This document shows positions 7,866 to 13,931 of a stretch of 26,345 nucleotides of DNA, one piece after another (position 1 is the stretch's first letter; each line of letters opens with the position of its first letter). The notes under the pieces are model-generated. The model saw nothing but the letters and a program-made list of their open reading frames with translations, was not told where the DNA came from and did no database searches. Source of the stretch: a virus. A program made the translations under genes and the position numbers. The stretch lies in the IMG/VR virus record IMGVR_UViG_3300030101_000406, positions 1-26,345 of that record; one strand, given 5' to 3'.

Positions 7866-8450
7866 TTATGCTAATCCGGCAGCTTTAGCGCCAAATATAT
7901 GGTTTTGTATTACAACAAGTACATTAGTATTTGCTGATGACACATCTGAATTTTCTGGATCCTCAGAAATATCAATAGCCTTTAAGGGTAAAGTAGCAGT
8001 TGTTGCTCCATCGGAAACATTTAATTCTGATCCTGATAGGCCAGTTGTTGTACTACCTGCTGATGTATAAACAACATCAAAATTTCCAAACAAATCTGCA
8101 ACTGGAAAAGCTGCGTTTGCTTGGATTTCAAAAACGACCATCGGATCGTCTATGATAAAAGCTATTATATCAGAAGCATTTGTGCTTGCTGGGTAATGAG
8201 CGCTAAATATAGTCTCCTTAGTTGTAGGATCAGTATATTGACACCCGTTAAAAACACCAACTATAGGAACAGTTCCTCCATCTGCATGGATTTCTATACC
8301 TCCACCAGTAACTTGGGCTACCATGTCACCAGTGAAAATACTTGTTCCGTAATTGGCAGCGATTCTATATCGGCTTTGGCCTCCCGTAAATGGAGTGCCT
8401 CCTATTCTCTTAACAGGACGCAAGCCAAAAGCAGCATCTTTATTTGCCAT
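7866..8450 (-). CDS. Capsid-associated structural protein (head-decoration type)
   Basis: The 194-residue protein starts MANKDAAFGLRPVKRIGGTP, a signature that recurs next to capsid genes in marine phages. Its middle (YGTSIFTGDMVAQVTGGGIE, VPIVGVFNGCQYTDPTTKET) is beta-rich and its C-terminus ends NHIFGAKAAGLA. No enzyme motif is present. Position between scaffold and capsid genes, no signal peptide, and the family style support a head decoration or minor capsid role, which remains inferred. The AGGAGA-type ribosome-binding site lies about 9 bases before the ATG at 8450. Confidence 0.65.
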   Translation of the reverse strand: MANKDAAFGLRPVKRIGGTPFTGGQSRYRIAANYGTSIFTGDMVAQVTGGGIEIHADGGTVPIVGVFNGCQYTDPTTKETIFSAHYPASTNASDIIAFIIDDPMVVFEIQANAAFPVADLFGNFDVVYTSAGSTTTGLSGSELNVSDGATTATLPLKAIDISEDPENSDVSSANTNVLVVIQNHIFGAKAAGLA

Positions 8451-8477
8451 TTTTTTGTTCTCCTTCTAAAAAACAAA

Positions 8478-8939
8478 TTAATCTTTGGTTGGCTTCTGTG
8501 ACCCAAAGGTTACAGAAGTACTTCGTTGTGGAGCCAGTTTAGGCATATTTGGATTGTTTTCACGCATCCAATCACGATCTACAGCCTCCATTTGATTTTG
8601 TGCCACATTTTTATAGTGTTTATTTCGCTGTTCTGCAATTTCTTCTGGTATTCTTGCCAATACTAAACCACCTACGCCTATAACGCCTGCGTTTCTACCT
8701 TCATCTATTACAGGTGCGTCAAATTCAGGATACTCTTCTGCTTTGACCAGTTCATACCCCTCTCTTCTTTTTTTGTGAATATTATTTCTGTCGTCATATT
8801 CTAAAACAGATTCACGAATCCAACGATGTTTATAACCAACGGGAGCCTCTGGAGCCTCTAATGTTGAAGGAGGTTTCCATTCAGTTGATCTTTCCTCTTT
8901 TTGTCGAGTTTGAGATTCTCGTGATATTCTTTCAACCAT
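8478..8939 (-). CDS. Conserved hypothetical protein between scaffold and capsid genes
   Basis: I take the ATG at 8939 (153 residues): a GGGAAG ribosome-binding site sits 6-7 bases upstream and the upstream scaffold stop is one base away, whereas the longer frame needs a TTG at 8969 inside the scaffold gene. The product is charged and polar (MVERISRESQTRQKEERSTE, then KPPSTLEAPEAPVGYKHRWI) and reads like a capsid-assembly accessory. The motif YKHRWIRESVLEYDDRNNIH is conserved in marine phages that I recall, without a function. The middle GVGGLVLARIPEEIAEQRNK is the only hydrophobic patch. No membrane segment or catalytic motif is visible. Confidence 0.65.
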   Translation of the reverse strand: MVERISRESQTRQKEERSTEWKPPSTLEAPEAPVGYKHRWIRESVLEYDDRNNIHKKRREGYELVKAEEYPEFDAPVIDEGRNAGVIGVGGLVLARIPEEIAEQRNKHYKNVAQNQMEAVDRDWMRENNPNMPKLAPQRSTSVTFGSQKPTKD

Positions 8940-8940
8940 T

Positions 8941-9885
8941 TTATCTTCCCGATTGTTTTCTATTTTCAATTTTTAACACTTCTTGAGCGTATTTTTCCAG
9001 AGGTATTCGCATTTTGTTTGCGAAAGCCACCTGACCAGGTGTTAATTGAACCTGTTTTTTCCGTCCAGATTTTACAGTCCGTCCATTAGACGCAGGAGTA
9101 ACAGCTTGGACGTTTGCACGTTTCTCCTGAAATTTGTGTGGAAAGTTTTCTCTCATCCTTTTGTCAATTTCTGAATAATATTCATCAGTTGATGGATTGA
9201 AACCTTCTTCCAAAACGAGTTGTTCATGTATAGCTTGTGCGCCTCTTGTCATAACCCTATCTGCGTTAAACCATTCATTTTTGGACAACCAACTTTGTAG
9301 TTTAATATCGTCAGCAGGATTAGATTTAGGTTGTTGCTGTACAGGTTGTTGTTGATTTTGCTGTGCTGGTTGAGCAGATCTTGCTTGATTTTCCTGCTCC
9401 ATCCTTTGCTTTTGCACCCTTATTCTTTCTTCTTCAACAGCTAATTTTGACAAAATACTTTGAGCTTCTGCCTGTCTAGCATGATCTTGAGCTTCATTTG
9501 CCTCCTCAAGTATTTTCTTGGCTTGAGCTGTTTGACTCTTAACTCTGTTCTCATATTCAGTGACATAGCCTTGATCTAGCTGTTGCAAACGACTTTTAAG
9601 TTGTTCATTCTCATTTTTTTGCTGTTCTGCATATTGATAAGCAGCCTGCGCTTCCTCTAAGGCTTGCTTTCTTTTAGCTGTAAGCTGATTAATTCTTTTT
9701 TTGACGTTATCACTATAGGATTCAAGCTCAGTATCTCCCTCTTGTTCTGGCGCTGCAGTTTGCTCATCCTGAACAATTGTTCGGCTTTCATCTTTTTTTA
9801 CGTCTTCTTGATCATCCACAGCTGCATCAACAACTATGGGAGCTTCAACATTTTCTTCTATATTTTCTTGTGTTTCTACAGACAT
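8941..9885 (-). CDS. Scaffolding protein
   Basis: The 314-residue product has the composition of a phage scaffold: acidic N-terminus, long coiled-coil or helical region (about residues 65-165, with KKRINQLTAKRKQALEEAQA and YAEQQKNENEQLKSRLQQLD), a Gln/Pro linker (QQNQQQPVQQQPKSNP) and a helical, basic C-terminus of about 100 residues (TPGQVAFANKMRIPLEKYAQ). In scaffolds the C-terminal part usually contacts the capsid protein. The gene lies two genes before the major capsid gene and after the GroES-like gene, the usual place. ATG 9885 has GAGGT 8 bases upstream. The internal GAACAATTGTTC palindrome at 9771-9782 is noted separately. Confidence 0.85.
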   Translation of the reverse strand: MSVETQENIEENVEAPIVVDAAVDDQEDVKKDESRTIVQDEQTAAPEQEGDTELESYSDNVKKRINQLTAKRKQALEEAQAAYQYAEQQKNENEQLKSRLQQLDQGYVTEYENRVKSQTAQAKKILEEANEAQDHARQAEAQSILSKLAVEEERIRVQKQRMEQENQARSAQPAQQNQQQPVQQQPKSNPADDIKLQSWLSKNEWFNADRVMTRGAQAIHEQLVLEEGFNPSTDEYYSEIDKRMRENFPHKFQEKRANVQAVTPASNGRTVKSGRKKQVQLTPGQVAFANKMRIPLEKYAQEVLKIENRKQSGR

Positions 9886-9903
9886 TTTTATACCTCAACT
9901 ACT

Positions 9904-10350
9904 TTATACATAAGAAATATCTTTGGGGTCAAGTATTTTCGCAATAACATTGTCATCATTTATGATACGAACCTCAAGATCTTCCACTTTAAACCTGTTT
10001 CCTGCATATCTTCCCATAATAATCCATTCTTTTTCACTGCACCAGGCACCAGAAGGGAACTTATTAGCGTCTTTATATGCATCAGGTCCACACTTAATGA
10101 CATATGCTGCAACTGTTGCAAAACTCTCACGATCTCGAGTTTCATCAGGTACATATACACCACCTTTTGTTTTTTGATTCATGTAATAGGGTATAACCAA
10201 TAGTCTGTAACCTGTTGGCTGTGGTAGCCTATCTATAACAGATGTTTCAAACTTTGAGGGGTCTTCAGAGTTTTTAGACTCTTTAGTTTTGAAAACCTTT
10301 GGTGGTACCTTGGGAACCATCCTATCAGGCACAAATAATTTTTTATTCAT
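9904..10350 (-). CDS. GroES-like co-chaperonin (Cpn10 family)
   Basis: The 148-residue protein carries a Cpn10-type core at about residues 43-145. It shows LPQPTGYRLLVIPYYM at the first strand, a mobile-loop region NQKTKGGVYVPDETRDRESF, then ATVAAYVIKCGPDAYKD and YAGNRFKVEDLEVRIINDDN, matching the strand order of GroES. The N-terminal 40 residues are an extra Lys/Pro-rich extension absent from bacterial GroES. It is one of the phage co-chaperonins that replace or modify GroES for capsid folding, as T4 gp31 does; here it directly precedes the scaffold and capsid genes, supporting that job. The ATG overlaps the upstream stop within AATGAATAA. The family call is strong; the specific requirement for capsid folding is inferred. 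Confidence 0.85.
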   Translation of the reverse strand: MNKKLFVPDRMVPKVPPKVFKTKESKNSEDPSKFETSVIDRLPQPTGYRLLVIPYYMNQKTKGGVYVPDETRDRESFATVAAYVIKCGPDAYKDANKFPSGAWCSEKEWIIMGRYAGNRFKVEDLEVRIINDDNVIAKILDPKDISYV

Positions 10351-10543
10351 TTTCTAACTCAATACCTTTCATCGCAGCTTTAATTAAATCTTCAACATAG
10401 GTCATGCCACGTACTTGACCTACTGTGAACCGATAGTTTTCTATAGTGTCTATCGAACCATTCACCAAAGAATCAGAAAAATCCTGCTTTCTCTGGCGTA
10501 TGTCTTTGAGCAGATATTCTGCCAAATGTATTGCATCCATCAT
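10343..10543 (-). CDS. Small conserved hypothetical protein
   Basis: This is a 66-residue, helical protein, MMDAIHLAEYLLKDIRQRKQ, with a second half VGQVRGMTYVEDLIKAAMKG. It is compact and acidic-to-neutral with no cysteines or membrane segment. Its start overlaps the endolysin stop (ATGA) and its end overlaps the GroES-like start by 8 bases, so translation of the three genes is coupled. I know of similar short proteins in marine phages in this position but no function. A helical regulator or assembly cofactor is conceivable and not supported further. Confidence 0.55.
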   Translation of the reverse strand: MMDAIHLAEYLLKDIRQRKQDFSDSLVNGSIDTIENYRFTVGQVRGMTYVEDLIKAAMKGIELENE

Positions 10544-11022
10544 ATTAATTCAAAATGTGGACCATCAATAAAAGGTCGTCTACCTTCGCTACGCCTTAAA
10601 TCAATGTAACTATTCATAGCACCTTCCATAGTGCTATTCCATTGAGCAATATTCCCTATACTCCATGCTGCACCCCATTTAATAGGGACATTATGTGTTT
10701 TAGCAGCTTTAGCCATTGCATCAGCAATATCATCATAAAGATTTAATTCCCAAGATGCCCTTGAACCACTTCCATCATTAACATAAGCCATAAGATCTAC
10801 AGCGTGTGAAAAACCATCAACCTCTTGAGGTAAATGTTTGCTATTCATGGTCTGTGAAGCTCCAGACTTAACCAACTCAGCCTGCTGACTTTTCGTTCTT
10901 GTGCCACAAATCACACCAAAATCCACCTTAGACCACTCTATTGCAGAGGTAACACACTTTACCATATTTGGATGCACACCCTCTAATCGATCCATAGATC
11001 TTTGACTTAATTTAAAACTCAT
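10540..11022 (-). CDS. M15-type endolysin (L-alanyl-D-glutamate or D-Ala-D-Ala peptidase)
   Basis: The 160-residue protein shows the zinc-peptidase signature: a His in SKH (H63), an Asp in HAVD (D76) and a His in PHFE (H156), within the usual length of single-domain phage M15 endolysins. The residues between SKH and HAVD are longer than in the canonical SxHxxGxAxD motif (PQEVDGFS is inserted), and the usual GGDW before the last motif reads WGAAW, so one conserved Asp is replaced; activity is still likely since zinc ligands remain. There is no signal peptide, so it needs the holin at 11498-11854. It sits three genes after the holin. It would cut peptide cross-links of Gram-negative cell wall; that is family knowledge. 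Confidence 0.8.
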   Translation of the reverse strand: MSFKLSQRSMDRLEGVHPNMVKCVTSAIEWSKVDFGVICGTRTKSQQAELVKSGASQTMNSKHLPQEVDGFSHAVDLMAYVNDGSGSRASWELNLYDDIADAMAKAAKTHNVPIKWGAAWSIGNIAQWNSTMEGAMNSYIDLRRSEGRRPFIDGPHFELI

Positions 11023-11318
11023 TTCTTTTTCCCTTTTCTTGTTTTCTTTTTAACAATCGTCTTAACATTTGTTGGCTTTCCACCAACTCCTTGTGGCTTT
11101 GCTCTTTTACGAGCTACAGCACTTTTTATTTGTGACTTAGACATAGAGTTTGCTTTACTTCTAGGAACACATTTTGGATAAGCTCTTTTAGACTTTGTTG
11201 CAGATTTTCTACCACAAGATTGAAACTTGCCTTTTTTCTTTGGCGCTCCAATATCTACCCAATCGCCTTTAGGACCTTTACCAAACCATTCTTTTAGTCC
11301 ACCAGAAGGTTTTGCCAT
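11019..11318 (-). CDS. Small basic conserved phage protein with Cys pairs
   Basis: The 99-residue protein begins MAKPSGGLKEWFGKGPKGDW and has SCGRKSATKSKRAYPKCVPR and SKANSMSKSQIKSAVARKRA, followed by a Lys-rich tail KKKTRKGKKK. The pattern CGR...YPKCVP with basic flanks is a family recurrent in marine phages and cyanophages; I have no function for it. The two cysteines about 16 residues apart could form a small zinc site or disulphide. It starts immediately after the stop of the 59-residue gene (TAAATG). DNA binding is an inference from composition. Confidence 0.65.
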   Translation of the reverse strand: MAKPSGGLKEWFGKGPKGDWVDIGAPKKKGKFQSCGRKSATKSKRAYPKCVPRSKANSMSKSQIKSAVARKRAKPQGVGGKPTNVKTIVKKKTRKGKKK

Positions 11319-11498
11319 TTACTTATATCCTCCACCACGTTTCTTATAAGTACGCACTAACCATGCATTTGCATAGGCACTAGGATAAACTTTAAATTTT
11401 CTTTTGGCCTCTGCTTTTACTCTAGCGTATAAAGATGGATTTGTTGGTGTTGCTCCACCCCTTTTTTTCTTAGTTGTTTTCTTCTTTTTTTCTGCCAT
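11319..11498 (-). CDS. 59-residue basic protein (NPSLYARVKAEAKRKF family)
   Basis: This short ORF is real by position: its ATG at 11498 overlaps the holin stop (TAATG) and its stop directly abuts the next ATG. The sequence reads MAEKKKKTTKKKRGG then NPSLYARVKAEAKRKFKVYP, then SAYANAWLVRTYKKRGGGYK at the C-terminus. The core PS-AYANAW and terminal KKRGGGY are strongly conserved across marine phages and algal viruses, where the family has no known function. It is very basic. A DNA-associated or virion-internal role is inferred. No cysteines or membrane segments are present. Confidence 0.75.
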   Translation of the reverse strand: MAEKKKKTTKKKRGGATPTNPSLYARVKAEAKRKFKVYPSAYANAWLVRTYKKRGGGYK

Positions 11499-11854
11499 TA
11501 TTTTTTACCTCCAAAAAATTTAGTTACTGAGCGAATACCAAGAGAACTAGCTATGACAACTCCAAAAGAATATGTATACCAACTTGGGGCCTGTTGAATA
11601 GCATCAAAACCTTTAAATGCCATCTCTCTTGTTGTGTCACTAATGAAGCACATCAGGAAAGGCAGGGACATCAAAATTACAACCCATTCGTCCTTCCAGC
11701 TGGATTGAGTAGCTTTTATAGCTTCAAGATCCCAATCAATCTCACCTGTCAGTTGCTTCTTTTGTATTTCAGCTTTTATTTTTTGAGTCTGTACCTTACC
11801 ATCAACATAACTGGATGCTAAAGATCCTATTGATTTAACAATGGTTAAAATCAT
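11498..11854 (-). CDS. Holin, 3TM type (GTA-holin-like)
   Basis: The 118-residue protein has an amphipathic N-terminus, the EIDWDLEAIKATQSSWKDEW motif in front of the first clear membrane segment (VVILMSLPFLMCFISDT), then a second segment around YTYSFGVVIASSLGIRSV and a basic FFGGKK end. This layout is that of the 3TM holin family linked to gene-transfer-agent and marine-phage lysis. It would form lesions in the inner membrane to release the M15 endolysin encoded downstream. The ATG lies just after the upstream basic gene; it overlaps the next gene by one base. The family call is good; the number of true membrane passes is uncertain (two or three). Confidence 0.75.
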   Translation of the reverse strand: MILTIVKSIGSLASSYVDGKVQTQKIKAEIQKKQLTGEIDWDLEAIKATQSSWKDEWVVILMSLPFLMCFISDTTREMAFKGFDAIQQAPSWYTYSFGVVIASSLGIRSVTKFFGGKK

Positions 11855-11857
11855 TTT

Positions 11858-12148
11858 CTAACTCTTTTTGTGTTTCTTCCTAAGTTGCTCTTTGGCTTTT
11901 TTGGCAACTTGCGCTTGCTTGGTTTTCCCAGATACCTTGGCTCTTTGCTCCATAACAGTAAGGATTTGAATTTTTCTAGCATAAGGCTTATTGATATTTT
12001 TAACTTTTCTAACAGTAGCTTGAGCATCTGCCAAGGTAGCATACTTAATTGATACAGTATCTTTAGGATTTTCATCAGTATATAATCTCCTTCCAGAACC
12101 TTTAGGTTTTTTTCCTGTTCCTTGTTTGGGGTCTTTTCTTTTTGCCAT
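11858..12148 (-). CDS. Small basic conserved protein (GTGKKPKGSGRRLYTDENP family)
   Basis: The 96-residue protein starts MAKRKDPKQGTGKKPKGSGR and has RRLYTDENPKDTVSIKYATL, a core I recognise from many marine phage genomes where a charged helical domain follows. The C-terminal half is Lys/Gln/Ala-rich. Function is unknown. The length and codon use fit its neighbours; the ATG at 12148 lies within the 3' end of the upstream basic gene (overlap of 47 bases), which is a large overlap for this block but both frames encode plausible conserved proteins. It precedes the holin gene by 3 bases. Confidence 0.65.
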   Translation of the reverse strand: MAKRKDPKQGTGKKPKGSGRRLYTDENPKDTVSIKYATLADAQATVRKVKNINKPYARKIQILTVMEQRAKVSGKTKQAQVAKKAKEQLRKKHKKS

Positions 12149-12329
12149 ATGATTTAAACCTTTTATTTTTTAATAGTGTTCCTAAAGATTTAGCTTGTTC
12201 TTTATGTAATTTAGATGCTTTTTTTAAACCTTTAACAACTTTTCTTACTTTTCTAACGTGCATTTTATTTTTCCTCTTAGCTGGAGCTTTCGTAATTTGT
12301 TTAGACATATGACTTCTAGTAATCGCCAC
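12102..12329 (-). CDS. Small Lys-rich basic protein
   Basis: The 75-residue product is more than one-third Lys/Arg and contains VRKVVKGLKKASKLHKEQAK. It starts at a GTG (12329) that has GAGAGG 8 bases upstream; an in-frame ATG (12308) has no good ribosome-binding site, so I favour the GTG. It has no known family function; the KASKLH-Q-AK stretch recurs in marine phages. It overlaps the SNase-like gene by 14 bases and the next basic gene by 47. A DNA-associated role is an inference from charge only. Confidence 0.55.
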   Translation of the reverse strand: MAITRSHMSKQITKAPAKRKNKMHVRKVRKVVKGLKKASKLHKEQAKSLGTLLKNKRFKSYGKKKRPQTRNRKKT

Positions 12330-12714
12330 TAGATAAACCTCTCTTTTCTCTTAACTCATCTAGGTTAGTGTTTTTTGAACCACCAGCATAAACCCAAGCA
12401 TAACCTAAATCTGTCATATCTCTGTTTATGCTCCTATTATCATCAAATAACCAACCTAACATTCTACCATATTTACCATCTTTTTCAGTTTTAACAATTA
12501 AATTCTTACTAGACTCTAATCTCATTGATAAATATTCTTTTGCATCTATTCCAAGTTTTTTCTCTTCCTCATCTCTAGTTCTAGTTTCTGGTGTATCAAT
12601 ACCTGCTAATCTAATACGTTCTTTTTTAGTCAAACTAAAACCTAAATCTATTTCAACATCAACAGTATCACCATCAACAACTTTTACAATTTTTTTTACA
12701 GCGTATTCATACAT
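12316..12714 (-). CDS. Staphylococcal-nuclease-like (SNase) protein
   Basis: The 132-residue protein shows the SNase fold signature: VVDGDTVDVEI (residues 12-22, with calcium ligands D14/D16), then RIRLAGIDTPETR with R35, D40 and E43, and YGR with R84. These correspond to the metal-binding and catalytic residues of micrococcal nuclease, so an active calcium-dependent DNA/RNA nuclease is likely. It lacks a signal peptide, so it acts in the cytoplasm or within the virion. It lies in the late block between membrane protein and basic protein genes. A role in host DNA breakdown or in DNA processing at ejection is inferred. The EF-hand gene immediately upstream is another possible calcium link. Confidence 0.8.
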   Translation of the reverse strand: MYEYAVKKIVKVVDGDTVDVEIDLGFSLTKKERIRLAGIDTPETRTRDEEEKKLGIDAKEYLSMRLESSKNLIVKTEKDGKYGRMLGWLFDDNRSINRDMTDLGYAWVYAGGSKNTNLDELREKRGLSSGDY

Positions 12715-13079
12715 TATTTTGCTTGCACAGATAAATCATTATTTCTTTTACTGTAAGCTGTAGCACCCATAAATACAGATACAACAGCAGCTTGAGACAC
12801 AAAAAACGTGTTTAAAAAACCACTAAATAAATTTATTCTCTCTGGATCTACAAATGGAGTCATCATGATAGCTACAAATACAACCATAGAACCCATAGCA
12901 AGCCAAGCCATCATACGTTGTTGATCTTGCATCTTATCAAGGTTTTCATTCATATTTCTTTGATGTTCAAGCTGGGCTACTTTATGAGCCATAGCCATTT
13001 CTCCATCACTGATCTCACCATCATTATCAAGATCAAACTTTTCGTATTGAGAACCTTTTTGTAATTTTTTCTGTACCAT
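12714..13079 (-). CDS. Membrane protein with a canonical EF-hand
   Basis: The 121-residue protein carries a full EF-hand loop at residues 16-27, DLDNDGEISDGE, with all ligand positions filled. Two hydrophobic segments follow (about residues 55-75, MMAWLAMGSMVVFVAIMMTP, and about 85-107, FSGFLNTFFVSQAAVVSVFM). The EF-hand plus membrane layout suggests a calcium-sensing or calcium-dependent membrane protein. Related small proteins exist in marine phages without defined function. A ribosome-binding site AGGA is 6-7 bases upstream of the ATG. The stop is followed by the SNase-like gene at once (one base overlap). Its role in lysis or superinfection exclusion is speculation. Confidence 0.7.
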   Translation of the reverse strand: MVQKKLQKGSQYEKFDLDNDGEISDGEMAMAHKVAQLEHQRNMNENLDKMQDQQRMMAWLAMGSMVVFVAIMMTPFVDPERINLFSGFLNTFFVSQAAVVSVFMGATAYSKRNNDLSVQAK

Positions 13080-13087
13080 ACTTTATC

Positions 13088-13180
13088 CTATTTTATAAAA
13101 AGCCATTTTGGTGGAAAAACAGTTGTCCAATAATAAGACAATAACACAAGAAAAATAAAAATTAAATCTTTCTCACTCAT
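13088..13180 (-). CDS. 30-residue membrane micropeptide
   Basis: Between the 172-residue and the EF-hand genes there is a short ORF with an ATG at 13180 overlapping the end of the upstream gene by 8 bases. It encodes a 30-residue peptide with a short acidic start (MSEKD), a hydrophobic stretch of about 17 residues (LIFIFLVLLSYYWTTVF) and the end PPKWLFIK. It stops 8 bases before the EF-hand gene. The single membrane span and translational coupling argue for a real gene, but its ribosome-binding site is weak and I know no family. A small membrane effector is only an inference. Confidence 0.45.
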   Translation of the reverse strand: MSEKDLIFIFLVLLSYYWTTVFPPKWLFIK

Positions 13181-13691
13181 TCAACCACTCACTAAAACTT
13201 GGACTGCCCCTCTCCATTGCATTTAATAATAACGCACCAAAAACAGTAGCTGCAAGACCAACTACAAGTAAAATACCTATTCCTATGGCTACCATCTCCA
13301 TCATCTCTTCTTTTTTCTCTTGTCTTTCTTTTGCCATCTGCTTGGCCTTTTCTTTAGCCTCCTGAATGCGCTTTGCACGTAGATCAACAATGGATTTGAA
13401 TGTACCATGACCAAACCTCTGATCAATAAGGACTGACATATTATAACGCTCCTCTGCAGCCAATTTAGCATTTATAACCTCTGTAGCGACATTTTTAATA
13501 CCAAGTTGGTCCTTAATACCCATTCCTGCTTGTTTATTTCTTTGAGCATTTATCTGTTGTTCCCCATCTAATAAATCATCTATAGCACCAACAATATCAT
13601 TTACATCTTTTGCTGTGTTAATAGTCGATTTTATAAATTCCACACTTTGTTTAACAAGATTAATACCAGTGACTATATCTCCTAAAACCAT
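13173..13691 (-). CDS. Coiled, C-terminally anchored membrane protein
   Basis: The 172-residue protein has helical N-terminal and central parts (MVLGDIVTGINLVKQSVEFI through about residue 100), a highly charged coiled-coil-like stretch rich in Lys, Glu, Ala and Gln (KRIQEAKEKAKQMAKERQEK), and one membrane segment near the C-terminus (MVAIGIGILLVVGLAATVFG). Proteins with this layout occur in marine phage structural blocks and are thought to be internal or membrane-directed, but no function is proven. It follows the 76-residue gene by 6 bases. An ejection or membrane-channel role is a possibility by analogy with internal virion proteins. Confidence 0.6.
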   Translation of the reverse strand: MVLGDIVTGINLVKQSVEFIKSTINTAKDVNDIVGAIDDLLDGEQQINAQRNKQAGMGIKDQLGIKNVATEVINAKLAAEERYNMSVLIDQRFGHGTFKSIVDLRAKRIQEAKEKAKQMAKERQEKKEEMMEMVAIGIGILLVVGLAATVFGALLLNAMERGSPSFSEWLNE

Positions 13692-13697
13692 CTAACA

Positions 13698-13928
13698 TTA
13701 TTTCTTTTTCTTGGTGGTTTTCTTTTTTTTAGTCTTAGTTACCTTCTTCTCAACCCAAGCTTCGTCAATCTCTGGTGTATCAGGATTATCAGGTATAAAG
13801 TGGCCTTTTTCATCTCTGGCTCTTACCATGATGATTTCCTCACCCGGCTTTGCAGCCTCTTCTTTTTTTCTTTGCTCTATTTTTTCTTGCTTAATTCTTC
13901 TAGCATATTCTTCATTTATTGATGACAT
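13698..13928 (-). CDS. Small charged conserved phage protein
   Basis: The 76-residue protein is strongly charged: an N-terminal helix with EYARRIKQEKIEQRKKEEAA, a conserved-looking core EEIIMVRARDEKGHFIPDNP followed by TPEIDEAWVEKK, and a Lys-rich tail ending KKKTTKKKK. The RARDEKGHFIPDNPDTPEID stretch recurs in marine phages in the gene after the portal, as here. Its start has an AAGGA ribosome-binding site, and it begins 4 bases after the portal stop. No enzyme motif or membrane segment is present. Function is unknown. Confidence 0.6.
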   Translation of the reverse strand: MSSINEEYARRIKQEKIEQRKKEEAAKPGEEIIMVRARDEKGHFIPDNPDTPEIDEAWVEKKVTKTKKKKTTKKKK

Positions 13929-13931
13929 AAT

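Noticed and set aside
10343-13928. Basic short proteins as degraded remnants of one gene
   Set aside because: Each has its own start, ribosome-binding or overlap signals and conserved cores known from other phages, so they are separate genes.
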